Source: Paraburkholderia gardini (GTDB taxonomy: Bacteria; Pseudomonadota; Gammaproteobacteria; Burkholderiales; Burkholderiaceae). From it: a stretch of 64,000 nucleotides of DNA. Within the stretch, counting starts at the first letter, position 1; the number at the start of each line of letters is the position of its first letter. Shown here one piece after another: positions 17,587-26,901 of the stretch. The stretch lies in the NCBI RefSeq assembly GCF_907164575.1, contig NZ_CAJQYY010000001.1, positions 264,407 through 328,406 on the forward strand. Direction: 5' to 3'. The notes beneath the pieces are model-generated. The model worked only from the letters and a program-made list of their open reading frames with translations, did no database searches and had not been told where the DNA came from. Position numbers and translations under genes: made by a program.

Positions 17587-18420
17587 ATGAGACTCGTCAG
17601 AGAAAGCGCAAGATTTGCTGGTTTGTTCGCTGTGACCGCTCTGCTGGTGTTCGCCGGCTGCACAAAGATCGCCACGTCCGATCAGGGCGGCGCGGTCAAT
17701 TCGACGCTGAAGCAGGTCCTGCAGCGTGGGACGCTGCGAGTAGGCGATTGCCTGACCTTTGCACCGTTCGGCTTTTACAACAAGGCCGGCCAGCCCGATG
17801 GCTACGACGTCGACCTGGCGAAAGAACTGGCGAAGCAAATGGGCGTCAAGCTCGAGGTCGTGAATACGACGAGCGCCAATCGCATTCCGAACCTCCAGAC
17901 CAGCAAGGTCGACGTGGTGTTCTGCAACTTCACCCGCAACCTCGAGCGTGCGAAGGAAATCGCGTTCACGAATCCGTACGTGGTAGCGAGCGAGGCGCTG
18001 CTCGTGAAGAAAAGCAGCGGCATCAAGTCCATCAAGGACATGTCGAACCGTACGATTGCCACCGTCAAGGGTTCCACGAACGGCGACGAAGTGCGCTCGC
18101 TGAATATGCAGGTGAAGATCCAGGAATTCGACAGTTCGGAGGCAGCAATCCTCGCCGTCAAGCAGGGCCAGGCCGACGCGATGATCGAGGACAACAACTT
18201 CCTCGCCTATCAGGCATCGCTCGATCCGGAACTGACCGTGACCAACGAAGCGCTGGTTCCTCTCGAATACAACGCGTTTGGGGTGAAGGCGGGAGACCAG
18301 GTCTGGCTCGACTACCTGAACCTGTTCCTGTTCCAGGTCAACGCGTCGAAGTTGAACGCACAGCTCTACAAGAAGTGGTTCGGCTCAGACCCGCGTTTCC
18401 CGCTGAATCCACAGTATTGA
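17587..18420 (+). CDS. Polar amino-acid-type ABC transporter, substrate-binding lipoprotein
   Basis: 277 residues of the periplasmic binding protein family 3. The N-terminal signal ends in a lipobox 'LLVFAGC' near residue 23, so the protein is probably anchored as a lipoprotein. The ligand domain starts 'GTLRVGDCLTFAPFGFYNKAG' and has 'GYDVDLAKELAKQMGVKL', standard for binding proteins of amino acids and related amines or acids. The start ATG 17587 was chosen for the signal peptide. It is the first gene of a four-gene set with two permeases and an ATPase. The ligand cannot be assigned from sequence. Confidence 0.88.
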   Translation: MRLVRESARFAGLFAVTALLVFAGCTKIATSDQGGAVNSTLKQVLQRGTLRVGDCLTFAPFGFYNKAGQPDGYDVDLAKELAKQMGVKLEVVNTTSANRIPNLQTSKVDVVFCNFTRNLERAKEIAFTNPYVVASEALLVKKSSGIKSIKDMSNRTIATVKGSTNGDEVRSLNMQVKIQEFDSSEAAILAVKQGQADAMIEDNNFLAYQASLDPELTVTNEALVPLEYNAFGVKAGDQVWLDYLNLFLFQVNASKLNAQLYKKWFGSDPRFPLNPQY

Positions 18421-18460
18421 ATCCGCGTCTGCTCTACGTCGATTGAGAGACGGAGGAACC

Positions 18461-19177
18461 ATGAGCTATGAATGGCTGACCCTTGCGGGCTACTGGAATG
18501 ATTTCGTTCACGCGGCGTGGCTGACACTCCAGATCACGCTGCTGGCTTTCATCCTCGCGCTGCTGCTCGGCTTGCTGACCGCGCTGGCAAGCGCGTCGCG
18601 CGTCGGGCTGCTGCGCGCCGTTGCGAGTGTCTATATCGAGGCGATTCGCAATACGCCGGTGCTGCTGCAGATCTTCATCGTGTTCTTCGGCTTGCCGTCG
18701 CTCGGCATCACACTCAACGCCTACACGGCTGGCGTCATTGCGTTAGGGGTGAACGTCGGCGCGTATCTGGCCGAGGTATTTCGCGCGGGCATCCAGTCCG
18801 TGTCGCGCGGTCAGATGGAAGCGGCATCGATCCTCGGCCTCTCGCGCTCGCAGATCTTCGTCGAGGTCGTTCTGCCGCAGGCCGCGCGCGCCGTCTATCC
18901 GGCGATCGTCAACAACCTGATCCAGCTGCTGCTCGGCACATCGCTTCTGTCAGCGATCGCACTACCGGAGTTGAGCGGAACGGCGACGGTGATCAACGCA
19001 CGCACGCTGCTCTATATCCAGACCTTCACGATCACGCTGATCATCTATCTGGTGTTGAGCAACTTCCTGTCGTGGGTGGCGGCCCAGCTCGGCGTGCGCG
19101 TTTTTCATCCGCCGCTGGTCATGAAGAAACGTACGCGCCGTTCGTTCCTTGTCGCGCGACAGGCCGATCGCACCTGA
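18461..19177 (+). CDS. Polar amino-acid-type ABC transporter permease 1
   Basis: 238 residues, inner-membrane permease of the HisM/GlnP type with about five membrane segments. The family signature is 'EAIRNTPVLLQIFIVFFGLP', and the coupling-helix EAA region reads 'MEAASILGLSRSQIFVEVVLPQA'. ATG 18461 has an excellent ribosome site, CGGAGGAACC. It follows the binding-protein gene by 40 bp and precedes permease 2 by 22 bp, so the two permeases probably form a heterodimer. Confidence 0.9.
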   Translation: MSYEWLTLAGYWNDFVHAAWLTLQITLLAFILALLLGLLTALASASRVGLLRAVASVYIEAIRNTPVLLQIFIVFFGLPSLGITLNAYTAGVIALGVNVGAYLAEVFRAGIQSVSRGQMEAASILGLSRSQIFVEVVLPQAARAVYPAIVNNLIQLLLGTSLLSAIALPELSGTATVINARTLLYIQTFTITLIIYLVLSNFLSWVAAQLGVRVFHPPLVMKKRTRRSFLVARQADRT

Positions 19178-19199
19178 GTGCCCAAACCGGAGATCGAAG

Positions 19200-19846
19200 A
19201 TGTCAAGCGAATTGCTAACGACGAGCCTCGCGATCCTGCTTCAGGGTCTGCTGGCGACACTGCTTCTGTCCGCGGCGTCGATTGTCGGTGGAACGCTGAT
19301 CGGCCTGCTGGCAGCCGTATTGCGTTCATTCGGGCCCTGGGGTACGCCGCGCGTCGCAAGACTCTATACCGAACTGTTTCGCGGCACGCCCGTGCTGATC
19401 ACGCTGATGTTCATCTATTTCGGCGTGTCGTACTTCGGTTATGCGATCGATGTGTTCGCCGCGGGTGTGGTGGGCTTGAGCGTCTATCAGGGCGCCTACA
19501 TTGCCGAGGTGTTCCGCTCCGGCATCGAAGCTGTTCCGAAAGGACAGTGGGAGGTGTCGCAGATCCTCGGGCTCAGCAAGACCCAGGCTTTCTTTTCGGT
19601 GGTTCTGCCGCAGACCGGAAAGATCGTGATGCCGCCGCTCATCGGCCAGTATCTGTCGCTCATCAAGGACACGTCGATCGTCAGCATGATCGGCATGTCG
19701 GAATTGATGCATGGGGGTCAGGCCATCGTCGACCGGGTCGGGAAGCCGGTGGAAATCTATGGACTCGTTGCCGTGCTGTATTTCATCGTGTGCTTTCCAC
19801 TGTCGCAGTGGGTGCGCCACCATGATCGAAGAAGGAGCCTGTTGTC

Positions 19847-19850
<4 letters not shown>
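19200..19850 (+). CDS. Polar amino-acid-type ABC transporter permease 2
   Basis: 216 residues, second HisM/GlnP-type permease. It has '[18 protein letters not shown]' and the EAA loop '[22 protein letters not shown]'. The start ATG 19200 follows GGAGATCGAAG; a longer in-frame start 17 codons upstream overlaps permease 1 and lacks a ribosome site. Its TGA overlaps the ATG of the ATPase gene by four bases (ATGA), indicating translational coupling. Confidence 0.9.
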
Positions 19851-20608
<758 letters not shown>

Positions 20609-20667
20609 GCGCGCGACCGGACGGGGAAGAGACGCTTGTTGCCCGCCAGACTCACGTCAAACAAAAG

Positions 20668-21465
20668 ATGAACCGCGAACCTGTCGTCGATGGAGTTGAA
20701 GGAATGTCCGCACCAGAATCATCGAGGGCGAGAGGCGTTGACCGCGTCGTCGGAATTTTCAGGCAGTTGCATATCGCGCGGCGTCCGATGACGATGCGCG
20801 ATCTGATTGAAGCGACCGGCGCGCCGCGTTCGAGCATCTACGAACTGGTCACCATTCTCACGGAAGCGGGATGGCTCGAAACCGCGGCGGACGGCAGTGT
20901 GTTTTTTGGCCGCGAGATGCATTACTACGGCGCCGATTACGCAGTACACAACGATCTGATCAGTCGCGCGCACCAGGCGATTCTCGCGCTGGTCAGGAAC
21001 CACGATGAGACCGCGCAACTGTGCATGCTCGAAGGCAACAAGTACACCGTGGTGCTGTCCGAGAACAGCTCGCGACCGTTCAATATCAGTTCCGACATCG
21101 GCGTGAAGGTGCCGATTCCGTGGACCGCAACGGGCCGCCTGTTGCTCGCACACCTGCGCGCGGACGAGATCCGCGCGCTGATTCCAGACGAAGACTTCAT
21201 TCTCGACAATGGCAGGCGCGTTGAATTCGAGGACTTTCTCCATGACGTCGAGCGCACTGCTGAACAGGGTTACTGCTGTACAGAAGGCCTTTCGCACACG
21301 TTTCGATACTGCATGGCGGCACCCATACATGATCGAACGGGTCTGGCGGTCGCCGCGCTCTGCTTTATGACGAGCCGCGACACGGCGCCGGAAAAGCGCA
21401 CGGCGATGCTCGAAGATCTCATCAGGTCCGCGAAGGCGTTGTCGCAGCCTTACGCGCGGCTGTAG
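20668..21465 (+). CDS. IclR-family transcriptional regulator
   Basis: 265 residues. The N-terminal winged helix ('MTMRDLIEATGAPRSSIYELVTILTEAGWL') is followed by the IclR effector domain with 'GVKVPIPWTATGRLLLAHL' and 'CMAAPIHDRTGLAVAALCFM'. The start is uncertain. ATG 20668 is given; ATG 20704 has AGGA too close to the start, and a TTG at 20605 overlaps the ATPase stop. It probably controls the ABC operon it terminates and perhaps the upstream hydroxyacid cluster; the palindrome at 17418-17434 is the natural candidate site. Confidence 0.85.
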   Translation: MNREPVVDGVEGMSAPESSRARGVDRVVGIFRQLHIARRPMTMRDLIEATGAPRSSIYELVTILTEAGWLETAADGSVFFGREMHYYGADYAVHNDLISRAHQAILALVRNHDETAQLCMLEGNKYTVVLSENSSRPFNISSDIGVKVPIPWTATGRLLLAHLRADEIRALIPDEDFILDNGRRVEFEDFLHDVERTAEQGYCCTEGLSHTFRYCMAAPIHDRTGLAVAALCFMTSRDTAPEKRTAMLEDLIRSAKALSQPYARL

Positions 21466-21499
21466 CGGTCGGTGGGATCGCAGCCGGCAAAGCCGCCGC

Positions 21500-22345
21500 T
21501 CAGTGTTCCTTTGAGTGCGCTGCGAGCAGTTGCTGATGGCGTGCTTCGGTTGCATCGTCGGCGGGGAACATACATTCCAGGCGCAGTTCCTGCGCGGCAA
21601 CGGTCTGCGGTGTTCCGACGCTCGTCACCATCGAAAAATAGCGGAGAACCACGCCCTCGCTGACGAAGCCGAGCGGAATGACCGGCATCGTGGGCGTGAC
21701 GGTCGGCGCACGGTGCGTCTTCCAGTCGGGCGGCACATCGGGATACGCAAGCAGTTCGTCGAGCAGACGCGTTGTATTGTCGTCGATGACGTGACCGACC
21801 GATTCGCGATACACCCGTTGCAGCAAACTTCGCGAGACGTTGTCCCAGTCGGCCACGAACGGACGCATACCCTGCGGATCGAAAATCAGATGCAGCATGT
21901 TGCGCGGTCCTTCGCGCGACGCCATGTCGATGAAGTGGTTGAAAAAGCGAAGCGCCGCGTCGTTGGTCATCAGGACGTTCCAGTGACGGTCCATCACGAT
22001 CGCCGGAAACGGTTCGTGCTGGCGAACGACCCGCTCAAGCGCACGGATGACGCTGTGCATCTCCTGTGCGTTCCACGGTGCCTCCGAATACACGGGTGCG
22101 TAGCCAGCGGCGAGCAACAGGGCATTACGCTCGCGCAGCGGCACGTCGAGCGTCTGCGCGAGGGTCAATAGCGTGTCCCGACCCGGCGCGCTGCGTCCGC
22201 TTTCAATGAAGCTGATCTGGCGCTGCGAGACACCGGCCTCGAGCGACAGATCGAGCTGACTCACGCCACGCACGTCACGCCAATAGCGCAATAAATCACC
22301 AAGTTCGCTCCGCGGCACTTTTGGATCGGGACGGGTGACGTTCAT
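21500..22345 (-). CDS. XRE-type regulator with MmyB-like ligand-binding domain
   Basis: 281 residues. Residues ~10-65 are a Cro/C1-type helix-turn-helix ('DLSLEAGVSQRQISFIESG'). The rest matches the PAS-like ligand-binding domain of MmyB-type regulators ('FPAIVMDRHWNVLMTNDAA' and 'VSRSLLQRVYRES'). The start ATG 22345 has AGGGGAA upstream. It is the last gene of a minus-strand group after the OYE and CMD-like genes, and follows the CMD-like gene by 37 bp, so it is probably their co-transcribed regulator. Confidence 0.83.
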   Translation of the reverse strand: MNVTRPDPKVPRSELGDLLRYWRDVRGVSQLDLSLEAGVSQRQISFIESGRSAPGRDTLLTLAQTLDVPLRERNALLLAAGYAPVYSEAPWNAQEMHSVIRALERVVRQHEPFPAIVMDRHWNVLMTNDAALRFFNHFIDMASREGPRNMLHLIFDPQGMRPFVADWDNVSRSLLQRVYRESVGHVIDDNTTRLLDELLAYPDVPPDWKTHRAPTVTPTMPVIPLGFVSEGVVLRYFSMVTSVGTPQTVAAQELRLECMFPADDATEARHQQLLAAHSKEH

Positions 22346-22382
22346 CGGATTCCCCTGATCAAGACGGGTGAATATAACGCGC

Positions 22383-22940
22383 TCAGGTCGCGCTCGCATG
22401 CCAGACGAACTCCTCAAACGGCGCTTCGAGCGCCGGCTGGGTCACGCTGCTGGTGTAGTTCGTGATAGCAGATGCTGCCACCACCGCAATGACCTCGAGT
22501 ATCTGTTCGGAACTGAACCCCGCGTCGAGGAAGCGTCGCTGGTCCGATTCGGCAACGCGACCGCGCTTTTCGATCAGCGTGCGCGCCAGCGTCGACAGCG
22601 CGGCCAGTCTGGTGTCGCCAGGCAGGCCGCCGTGCCGGATTGCGTCGACATCCGCCGGATGCAGGCCGGCCTTCAACGCGAGGGCCGAGTGAAACGCGAC
22701 AGGCCACTCACTGGCGTTCGTGACCGCGTTGGTCAGCAGCAACGTCTGGATCTGCGGCTCCGTCAGACTGCTCGCATGCACGCGCTCGAACAGGCCGATG
22801 AAGCCGTTGATCAGCGCCGGTGAAGCGGCCATCGCGGCCGCGATGTTCGGAATCAGGCCGAACGCCTGTTGCAGTTGCTGGAGCACGGGCTTCGATTGCG
22901 CGGGCGCGGACTCGATCGTGTGAACGGGATAGCGGGACAT
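22383..22940 (-). CDS. Carboxymuconolactone-decarboxylase/AhpD-like protein lacking the redox cysteines
   Basis: 185 residues, all-helical AhpD-like fold. In redox-active members the core motif is N-x-C-x-Y-C-x-x-x-H; here the equivalent stretch is 'NASEWPVAFHS', which keeps Asn and His but has no cysteine. A CxxC peroxidase-partner activity is therefore unlikely. The start ATG 22940 has AAGGAG at ideal spacing, and longer in-frame starts lack this. It lies between the OYE gene (upstream) and the XRE/MmyB-type regulator gene (downstream) on the same strand, a common trio in proteobacteria tied to electrophile response. Confidence 0.78.
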   Translation of the reverse strand: MSRYPVHTIESAPAQSKPVLQQLQQAFGLIPNIAAAMAASPALINGFIGLFERVHASSLTEPQIQTLLLTNAVTNASEWPVAFHSALALKAGLHPADVDAIRHGGLPGDTRLAALSTLARTLIEKRGRVAESDQRRFLDAGFSSEQILEVIAVVAASAITNYTSSVTQPALEAPFEEFVWHASAT

Positions 22941-23064
22941 GGTATCTCCTTGACGGTGAGCGCCACCGGATTGGTGGCGCCCGACAGCCAGAGAGTAGAA
23001 GCGCTCGTTCCGTACGCCAATTACATCGGATGTAATCGCCGCGCGGCGACGCAAAGCGCACGGT

Positions 23065-24132
23065 TCATCGTGTTTGCTCCAGAACAGGGTAGTCGATATA
23101 GCCTTGGGGGCCGTCGGAATAGAACGTGTCGCGGTCCGGCGCATTGAGCGGCGCGCCCTCGGCGAAGCGTTGCGGCAGGTCCGGATTCGCGAGGTACAGG
23201 CTGCCGAATACGGCGGCGTCGGCATCGCGTTGGGCGATCAGCGATCCGGCGCTGTCCCGGTCGAGTCTGCCGCCGACAAGCAGCGGCCCGTCGAAAAGCG
23301 GCCGCAGCAGCGCGCGGTAATCGAACGCGCTGCCGGTGCGCGCGAGATGCAGGTACGCGAGCTTCAGCATGCCGAGTCGCTGCACGAGGTATTGATACGT
23401 CTCCTGCGGCGCCGCGTCGGTCACGCTGTTGAAGCCCATCTCCGGCGAGATCTTGATGCCGGTGCGGTCGCTGCCCGCTTCGTCGATCATCGCGTTCAGC
23501 ACTTCGACGATGAAGCGCGCGCGATTCTCCGGTGATCCGCCGTAGCGGTCGGTGCGCTGGTTGGTCCCGGACGACAGGAACTGTTCCGGCAGATAACCGG
23601 AGGCCGCATGCAGTTCGACGCCGTCGAAGCCGGCTTGCAACGCGTGACGCGTGGCGAAGCGGTACGCGTCGACGATGCCGGCGATCTCGCCGGTCTCGAG
23701 CGCGCGCGGCACGACGAAGTCCTGCGGTCCTGTCGCGGTGTACACCTGGCCCGCGGCTGCGATCGCCGAAGGCGCGACGGGCGTCGCCCCGTTCGGCAGC
23801 AGGTCCGGATGCGAGATGCGTCCGGTGTGCATCAACTGCAGAAAGATCAGGCCGCCGCGCGCGTGAACCGCGTCGGTGACGCGCTTCCATCCGTCGATCT
23901 GCGCGGCGGAGTGGATGCCCGGCGTGCGCACATAGCCTTTGCCCATCGGCGACGGGAAGGTGCCTTCGGTGATGATCAGGCCGGCCTCCGCGCGCTGTGC
24001 GTAGTACTGCGCGGCGAGGGCGGAGGGCACGCCGGTCGCGTCGTCGGCGCGCGAGCGCGTCATCGGCGCCATGACGAGGCGGTTGCGCAACGTATGGCGT
24101 CCGATGCGGATGGTTTCGTTGAGAGAGTTCAT
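23065..24132 (-). CDS. Old yellow enzyme family flavin oxidoreductase (alkene reductase, NemA-like)
   Basis: 355 residues, FMN-binding TIM barrel that reduces activated C=C bonds or nitro compounds with NAD(P)H. Signatures are 'RNRLVMAPMTRSRA' at the N-terminus, 'GFDGVELHAASGYLPEQFLS', 'RTDRYGGSPENRARF', and the C-terminal 'FGSLYLANPDLPQRF'. His and Asn of the substrate-binding pair would be in 'GVELHAASGY'. The start ATG 24132 is chosen by family alignment. It is divergent from a LysR gene 105 bp away, with a CACTG-N6-CAGTG palindrome between them. Confidence 0.9.
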   Translation of the reverse strand: MNSLNETIRIGRHTLRNRLVMAPMTRSRADDATGVPSALAAQYYAQRAEAGLIITEGTFPSPMGKGYVRTPGIHSAAQIDGWKRVTDAVHARGGLIFLQLMHTGRISHPDLLPNGATPVAPSAIAAAGQVYTATGPQDFVVPRALETGEIAGIVDAYRFATRHALQAGFDGVELHAASGYLPEQFLSSGTNQRTDRYGGSPENRARFIVEVLNAMIDEAGSDRTGIKISPEMGFNSVTDAAPQETYQYLVQRLGMLKLAYLHLARTGSAFDYRALLRPLFDGPLLVGGRLDRDSAGSLIAQRDADAAVFGSLYLANPDLPQRFAEGAPLNAPDRDTFYSDGPQGYIDYPVLEQTR

Positions 24133-24210
24133 GTCGATTTCCCGAAAGGTTGAAGGAGTATCGACACGATGAACTGATTCGTCAGTGGGATAAAGGCCTA
24201 CAATTGAAAA

Positions 24211-24226
24211 CACTGGTCCATCAGTG
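24211..24226. promoter_or_regulatory. LysR-type operator candidate
   Basis: CACTG-GTCCAT-CAGTG, perfect 5-bp arms, in the gap between the OYE gene and the divergent LysR gene, 12 bp before the LysR start. A further CAGTG half-site occurs at 24183-24187. Dyad arms of this size and position are usual for LysR autoregulatory sites. Confidence 0.5.
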
Positions 24227-24237
24227 GAGCAATCGAC

Positions 24238-25134
24238 GTGGAACTACTGAACTACATGCGTCTGTTCGTGGAAGTCGCGCGCGCGAAGAGTTTTCGCCGG
24301 GCGGCGGACGCGCTGAACATGCCGAACTCGACTGTGTCGCGTCACATCGCGGAGCTGGAGAAGACGATCGGCCTGCGGCTGCTGAATCGCTCGACGCGCA
24401 AGGTCGAGCTGACGGAAGCGGGCGAGGTGTATTTCAGGCGCTGCCAGAGCATCGTCGAGGAAGCGCGGATCGCGCACGAGTCGCTGCGCGATGTGGCCGA
24501 ACGTCCGACCGGCACGCTACGGGTGTCGATGCCCGCGGACTTCGCCACTGGATATCTCGCGCCGGTTATCGCGGACTTCGAGAAGACGTACCCGCTGATC
24601 GCTTTCGAGTTCGACCTGTCGCCGCGCCCCGTCGATCTGCAGACGGAGCCCTTCGATCTCGCGATCCGCCTCGGTCCGCCGCCCACGGCGCCGTCGACGC
24701 TCGTCGCGCGGCCGATCGCGGTGCTGCAGCGCTATCTGTATGCGTCGCCGGAGTATCTGAGGCGCGCCGCGCCGCTCACGCACCCCAACGATCTCGACAG
24801 ACACGTGGTGTGCATCGTGGAAGGCGCAGCGAGGCTGGGGCAAGTCGCGAGGACGTTCTATCGCGGCGACGAGTCGGTCAACGTGATGGTCGGGACACGC
24901 TTCGCGATGAACAGTGTCGCGCTGAGCCGCGCGCTGGCGATACAAGGTGTCGGGCTCGCCGTGCTGGACAACGTGCTCGCGCTGGACGACGTCACGTTGG
25001 GGCGCCTTGCTCGCGTGCTGCCCGGCTGGAGTCTCGCACCGGTTCAGGTGCACGCCGTGACCGAAACCCGTCTGCTGCCGGCGAGAGCGCGGCTGTTCAT
25101 CGATTTCCTGAAGGTGCGGTTGCGCGAACCGTAG
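24238..25134 (+). CDS. LysR-family transcriptional regulator
   Basis: 298 residues. The N-terminal winged helix is typical ('FVEVARAKSFRRAADALNMPNSTVSRHIAELEKTIG', shown in part, residues ~10-45). The effector domain starts near residue 90 ('TGTLRVSMPADFATGYLAPVI'). The start is GTG 24238; the next in-frame ATG at 24256 would remove the first six residues and is possible. It is divergent from the old-yellow-enzyme gene, so it probably regulates that gene. It is convergent with the AraC gene that ends at 25275. Confidence 0.88.
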   Translation: MELLNYMRLFVEVARAKSFRRAADALNMPNSTVSRHIAELEKTIGLRLLNRSTRKVELTEAGEVYFRRCQSIVEEARIAHESLRDVAERPTGTLRVSMPADFATGYLAPVIADFEKTYPLIAFEFDLSPRPVDLQTEPFDLAIRLGPPPTAPSTLVARPIAVLQRYLYASPEYLRRAAPLTHPNDLDRHVVCIVEGAARLGQVARTFYRGDESVNVMVGTRFAMNSVALSRALAIQGVGLAVLDNVLALDDVTLGRLARVLPGWSLAPVQVHAVTETRLLPARARLFIDFLKVRLREP

Positions 25135-25274
25135 AGCGCGGGTGATCGGTGGTCGCCCAGACCCTCGCGAACCTCGAGGCGCAGCTCAGGGTGAAGCTGT
25201 CCGATGGTCGCCATGACGCAGCGTTCATTGTCGCGCACTGGGCTTCCAGAATGGGCGGACCAATGCGCCGCCTG

Positions 25275-26306
25275 CTATGCAAACGCCTCGTCGGCGCCAC
25301 CGCTTCGTTGTCCTTTTCCGCTGCGCCACGCTGAAACGCTGCAGCCGAACCGCCCATTGAACCAGCGGGAAAACGCGCTCAGCGATGAGAATCCCAGCAG
25401 CGTCGCGACTTCCGACAGCGGCCGGTCGCGGCGCTCGACATATCGCATCACCAGTTCGACCCGCACCGTATCGACAATCGAGGAATAGCTTTCGCCAGAC
25501 TGCGCGAGGTGGCGATGCACGGTTCTGCGATCCAAGCCCAGCTGCTGCGCCAGTTGCTCGACCGAGCAGGCGCCGGACGGGAGCAGCGCGATAACCAGCT
25601 TCCTGACCTTGTCGGACATCGTTTCGTTTGACTGAACCAGCATCGAATCCAGATAGCGGCGCACCAGGTGCGCCATCACCGGATCATAGGTTGGGATCGT
25701 GGCGTCGAGATCGGAGGTCAGGCACACAATGCCGTCGAAATCCTGATTGAACTCCACCGGCGCGCCAAACACCCGTTCGTGCATGGTGAGGCTGACTGGA
25801 GCATCGTGCGTGAAGCAGATGCCGCGCGGCTTCCAGTTCGCCCCAAGAATCATGCTCAGCATCCGGTACAGCACGCCCAGCACGAGCTCGGTAGCCTGGC
25901 GCACCAGGCCGGGAAAGCCGCCCACGATGTCTTGCCGGATGACGGACAGGCCTTCCGTCTCCTCGATGCGCATGTAGATCGCTTCATTGTGCAGACGCAG
26001 GTAATGCGCCATCGATTCGAGCGCCTTGCGCAGCGTCGGTTGTTCGCGCACGACAAAACCAAGCGGACCCAGGTTGGACAGCTCGCGATTCTCAGCCATG
26101 CGCAACCCGAAGCCTTCGACGGCCGCGGCCTGCGCCGATGCCTCCAGCAGGCGTCCCACCGCCTCCGCGGGAATCATGGTGTCGGGGTCCAGTAACGCCG
26201 ACCGGTTGATCCCGGCAGCACTCAACTGGAAATAGGGATCCAGCCCCACCGACCGCGCCACTTCGACGTAATTGGTCAGGGCCGCACTGCGCAGCAGATA
26301 GGACAT
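25275..26306 (-). CDS. AraC-family regulator (OruR/ArgR-like N-terminal domain)
   Basis: 343 residues. The N-terminal ~190 residues match the arabinose-binding-like domain of the OruR/MmsR-type subgroup ('LGPLGFVVREQPTLRKALESM'). The C-terminal ~100 residues carry two helix-turn-helix motifs ('SVEQLAQQLGLDRRTVHRHLA' and 'PLSEVATLLGFSSLSAFSRWF'). The start ATG 26306 is preferred to an upstream in-frame one because it fits the family. It is divergent from the CMD-BKACE-MFS-SDR-ligase operon, with a clear 21-bp-phased direct repeat between them, so it is very probably that operon's activator. Confidence 0.88.
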   Translation of the reverse strand: MSYLLRSAALTNYVEVARSVGLDPYFQLSAAGINRSALLDPDTMIPAEAVGRLLEASAQAAAVEGFGLRMAENRELSNLGPLGFVVREQPTLRKALESMAHYLRLHNEAIYMRIEETEGLSVIRQDIVGGFPGLVRQATELVLGVLYRMLSMILGANWKPRGICFTHDAPVSLTMHERVFGAPVEFNQDFDGIVCLTSDLDATIPTYDPVMAHLVRRYLDSMLVQSNETMSDKVRKLVIALLPSGACSVEQLAQQLGLDRRTVHRHLAQSGESYSSIVDTVRVELVMRYVERRDRPLSEVATLLGFSSLSAFSRWFNGRFGCSVSAWRSGKGQRSGGADEAFA

Positions 26307-26322
26307 AAGGATTTCCCGTAGT

Positions 26323-26358
26323 GTCCCGAAATGTAAATTCATAGTCCCGTTATGTCAA
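26323..26358. promoter_or_regulatory. Tandem direct-repeat operator for the AraC-family activator
   Basis: GTCCCGaaATGTaAA at 26323-26337 and GTCCCGttATGTcAA at 26344-26358 share 12 of 15 bases and start exactly 21 bp apart, two helical turns. This geometry is that of AraC/XylS-type sites. It lies 91 bp upstream of the first gene of the BKACE operon and 17 bp before the divergent AraC gene. Confidence 0.7.
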
Positions 26359-26448
26359 TCGGCAATTCGCCGTTATCCGATACTTCTCTCCAGCGACGCG
26401 CGACGGTTCAACGTCCCGCGTCATCCGGGAAAGTCAGGGAGACGAACG

Positions 26449-26856
26449 ATGAGCAACGAGACGGAGCACCGCGCCACACCGGTCTGTGACCAGCTGCGCG
26501 CGACCGGCAACTGGAATCCCGCCTGGGACGCGATTGCCGAACTCGATCCCGCCTGGGCCGAGAAATTCATGGCGATGGGCATGCACCCCGTGATGTCGGG
26601 TGTGCTGGAACCCAAGGTTTTCGAGTTCATCGCGATCGCGGTCGATGCGTCCTGCACCCACATGTATGCGCCCGGCACACGTCGCCATATCCGCAAGGCG
26701 CTCGAGCTGGGCGCCACCCGGGAAGAAATTGCAGCGGTCCTGCAAGCGGTGAGCGTCCTTGGCATTCATTCAAGCAGCCTTGGCGCGCCAATCCTGCTTG
26801 AAGAACTCGCCGCGATCGGGCAGACAAAGGCGCCCGGCCCGCAAGCTGTCGCGTAA
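26449..26856 (+). CDS. Carboxymuconolactone-decarboxylase family protein
   Basis: 135 residues, helical CMD fold. The central stretch 'AVDASCTHMYAPGTRRHIRKALELGATREEI' (given in part, about residues 62-92) contains Cys, His and the family's C-terminal helix start. It has a single Cys there rather than a CxxC pair. AGGGAGACG precedes ATG 26449. It is the first gene of the AraC-controlled operon and lies 45 bp before the BKACE gene. Its likely role is a decarboxylase or accessory step on a catabolic intermediate; the exact chemistry is unknown. Confidence 0.8.
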   Translation: MSNETEHRATPVCDQLRATGNWNPAWDAIAELDPAWAEKFMAMGMHPVMSGVLEPKVFEFIAIAVDASCTHMYAPGTRRHIRKALELGATREEIAAVLQAVSVLGIHSSSLGAPILLEELAAIGQTKAPGPQAVA

Positions 26857-26901
26857 TCCGCCAGCCGCGACGCAACCCATTCATCAAAGAGGAAGACAAA
26901 C

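Noticed and set aside
25149..25334. Plus-strand frame between the LysR gene and the AraC gene
   Set aside because: It overlaps the 3' end of the AraC gene, has no ribosome site and no family resemblance.
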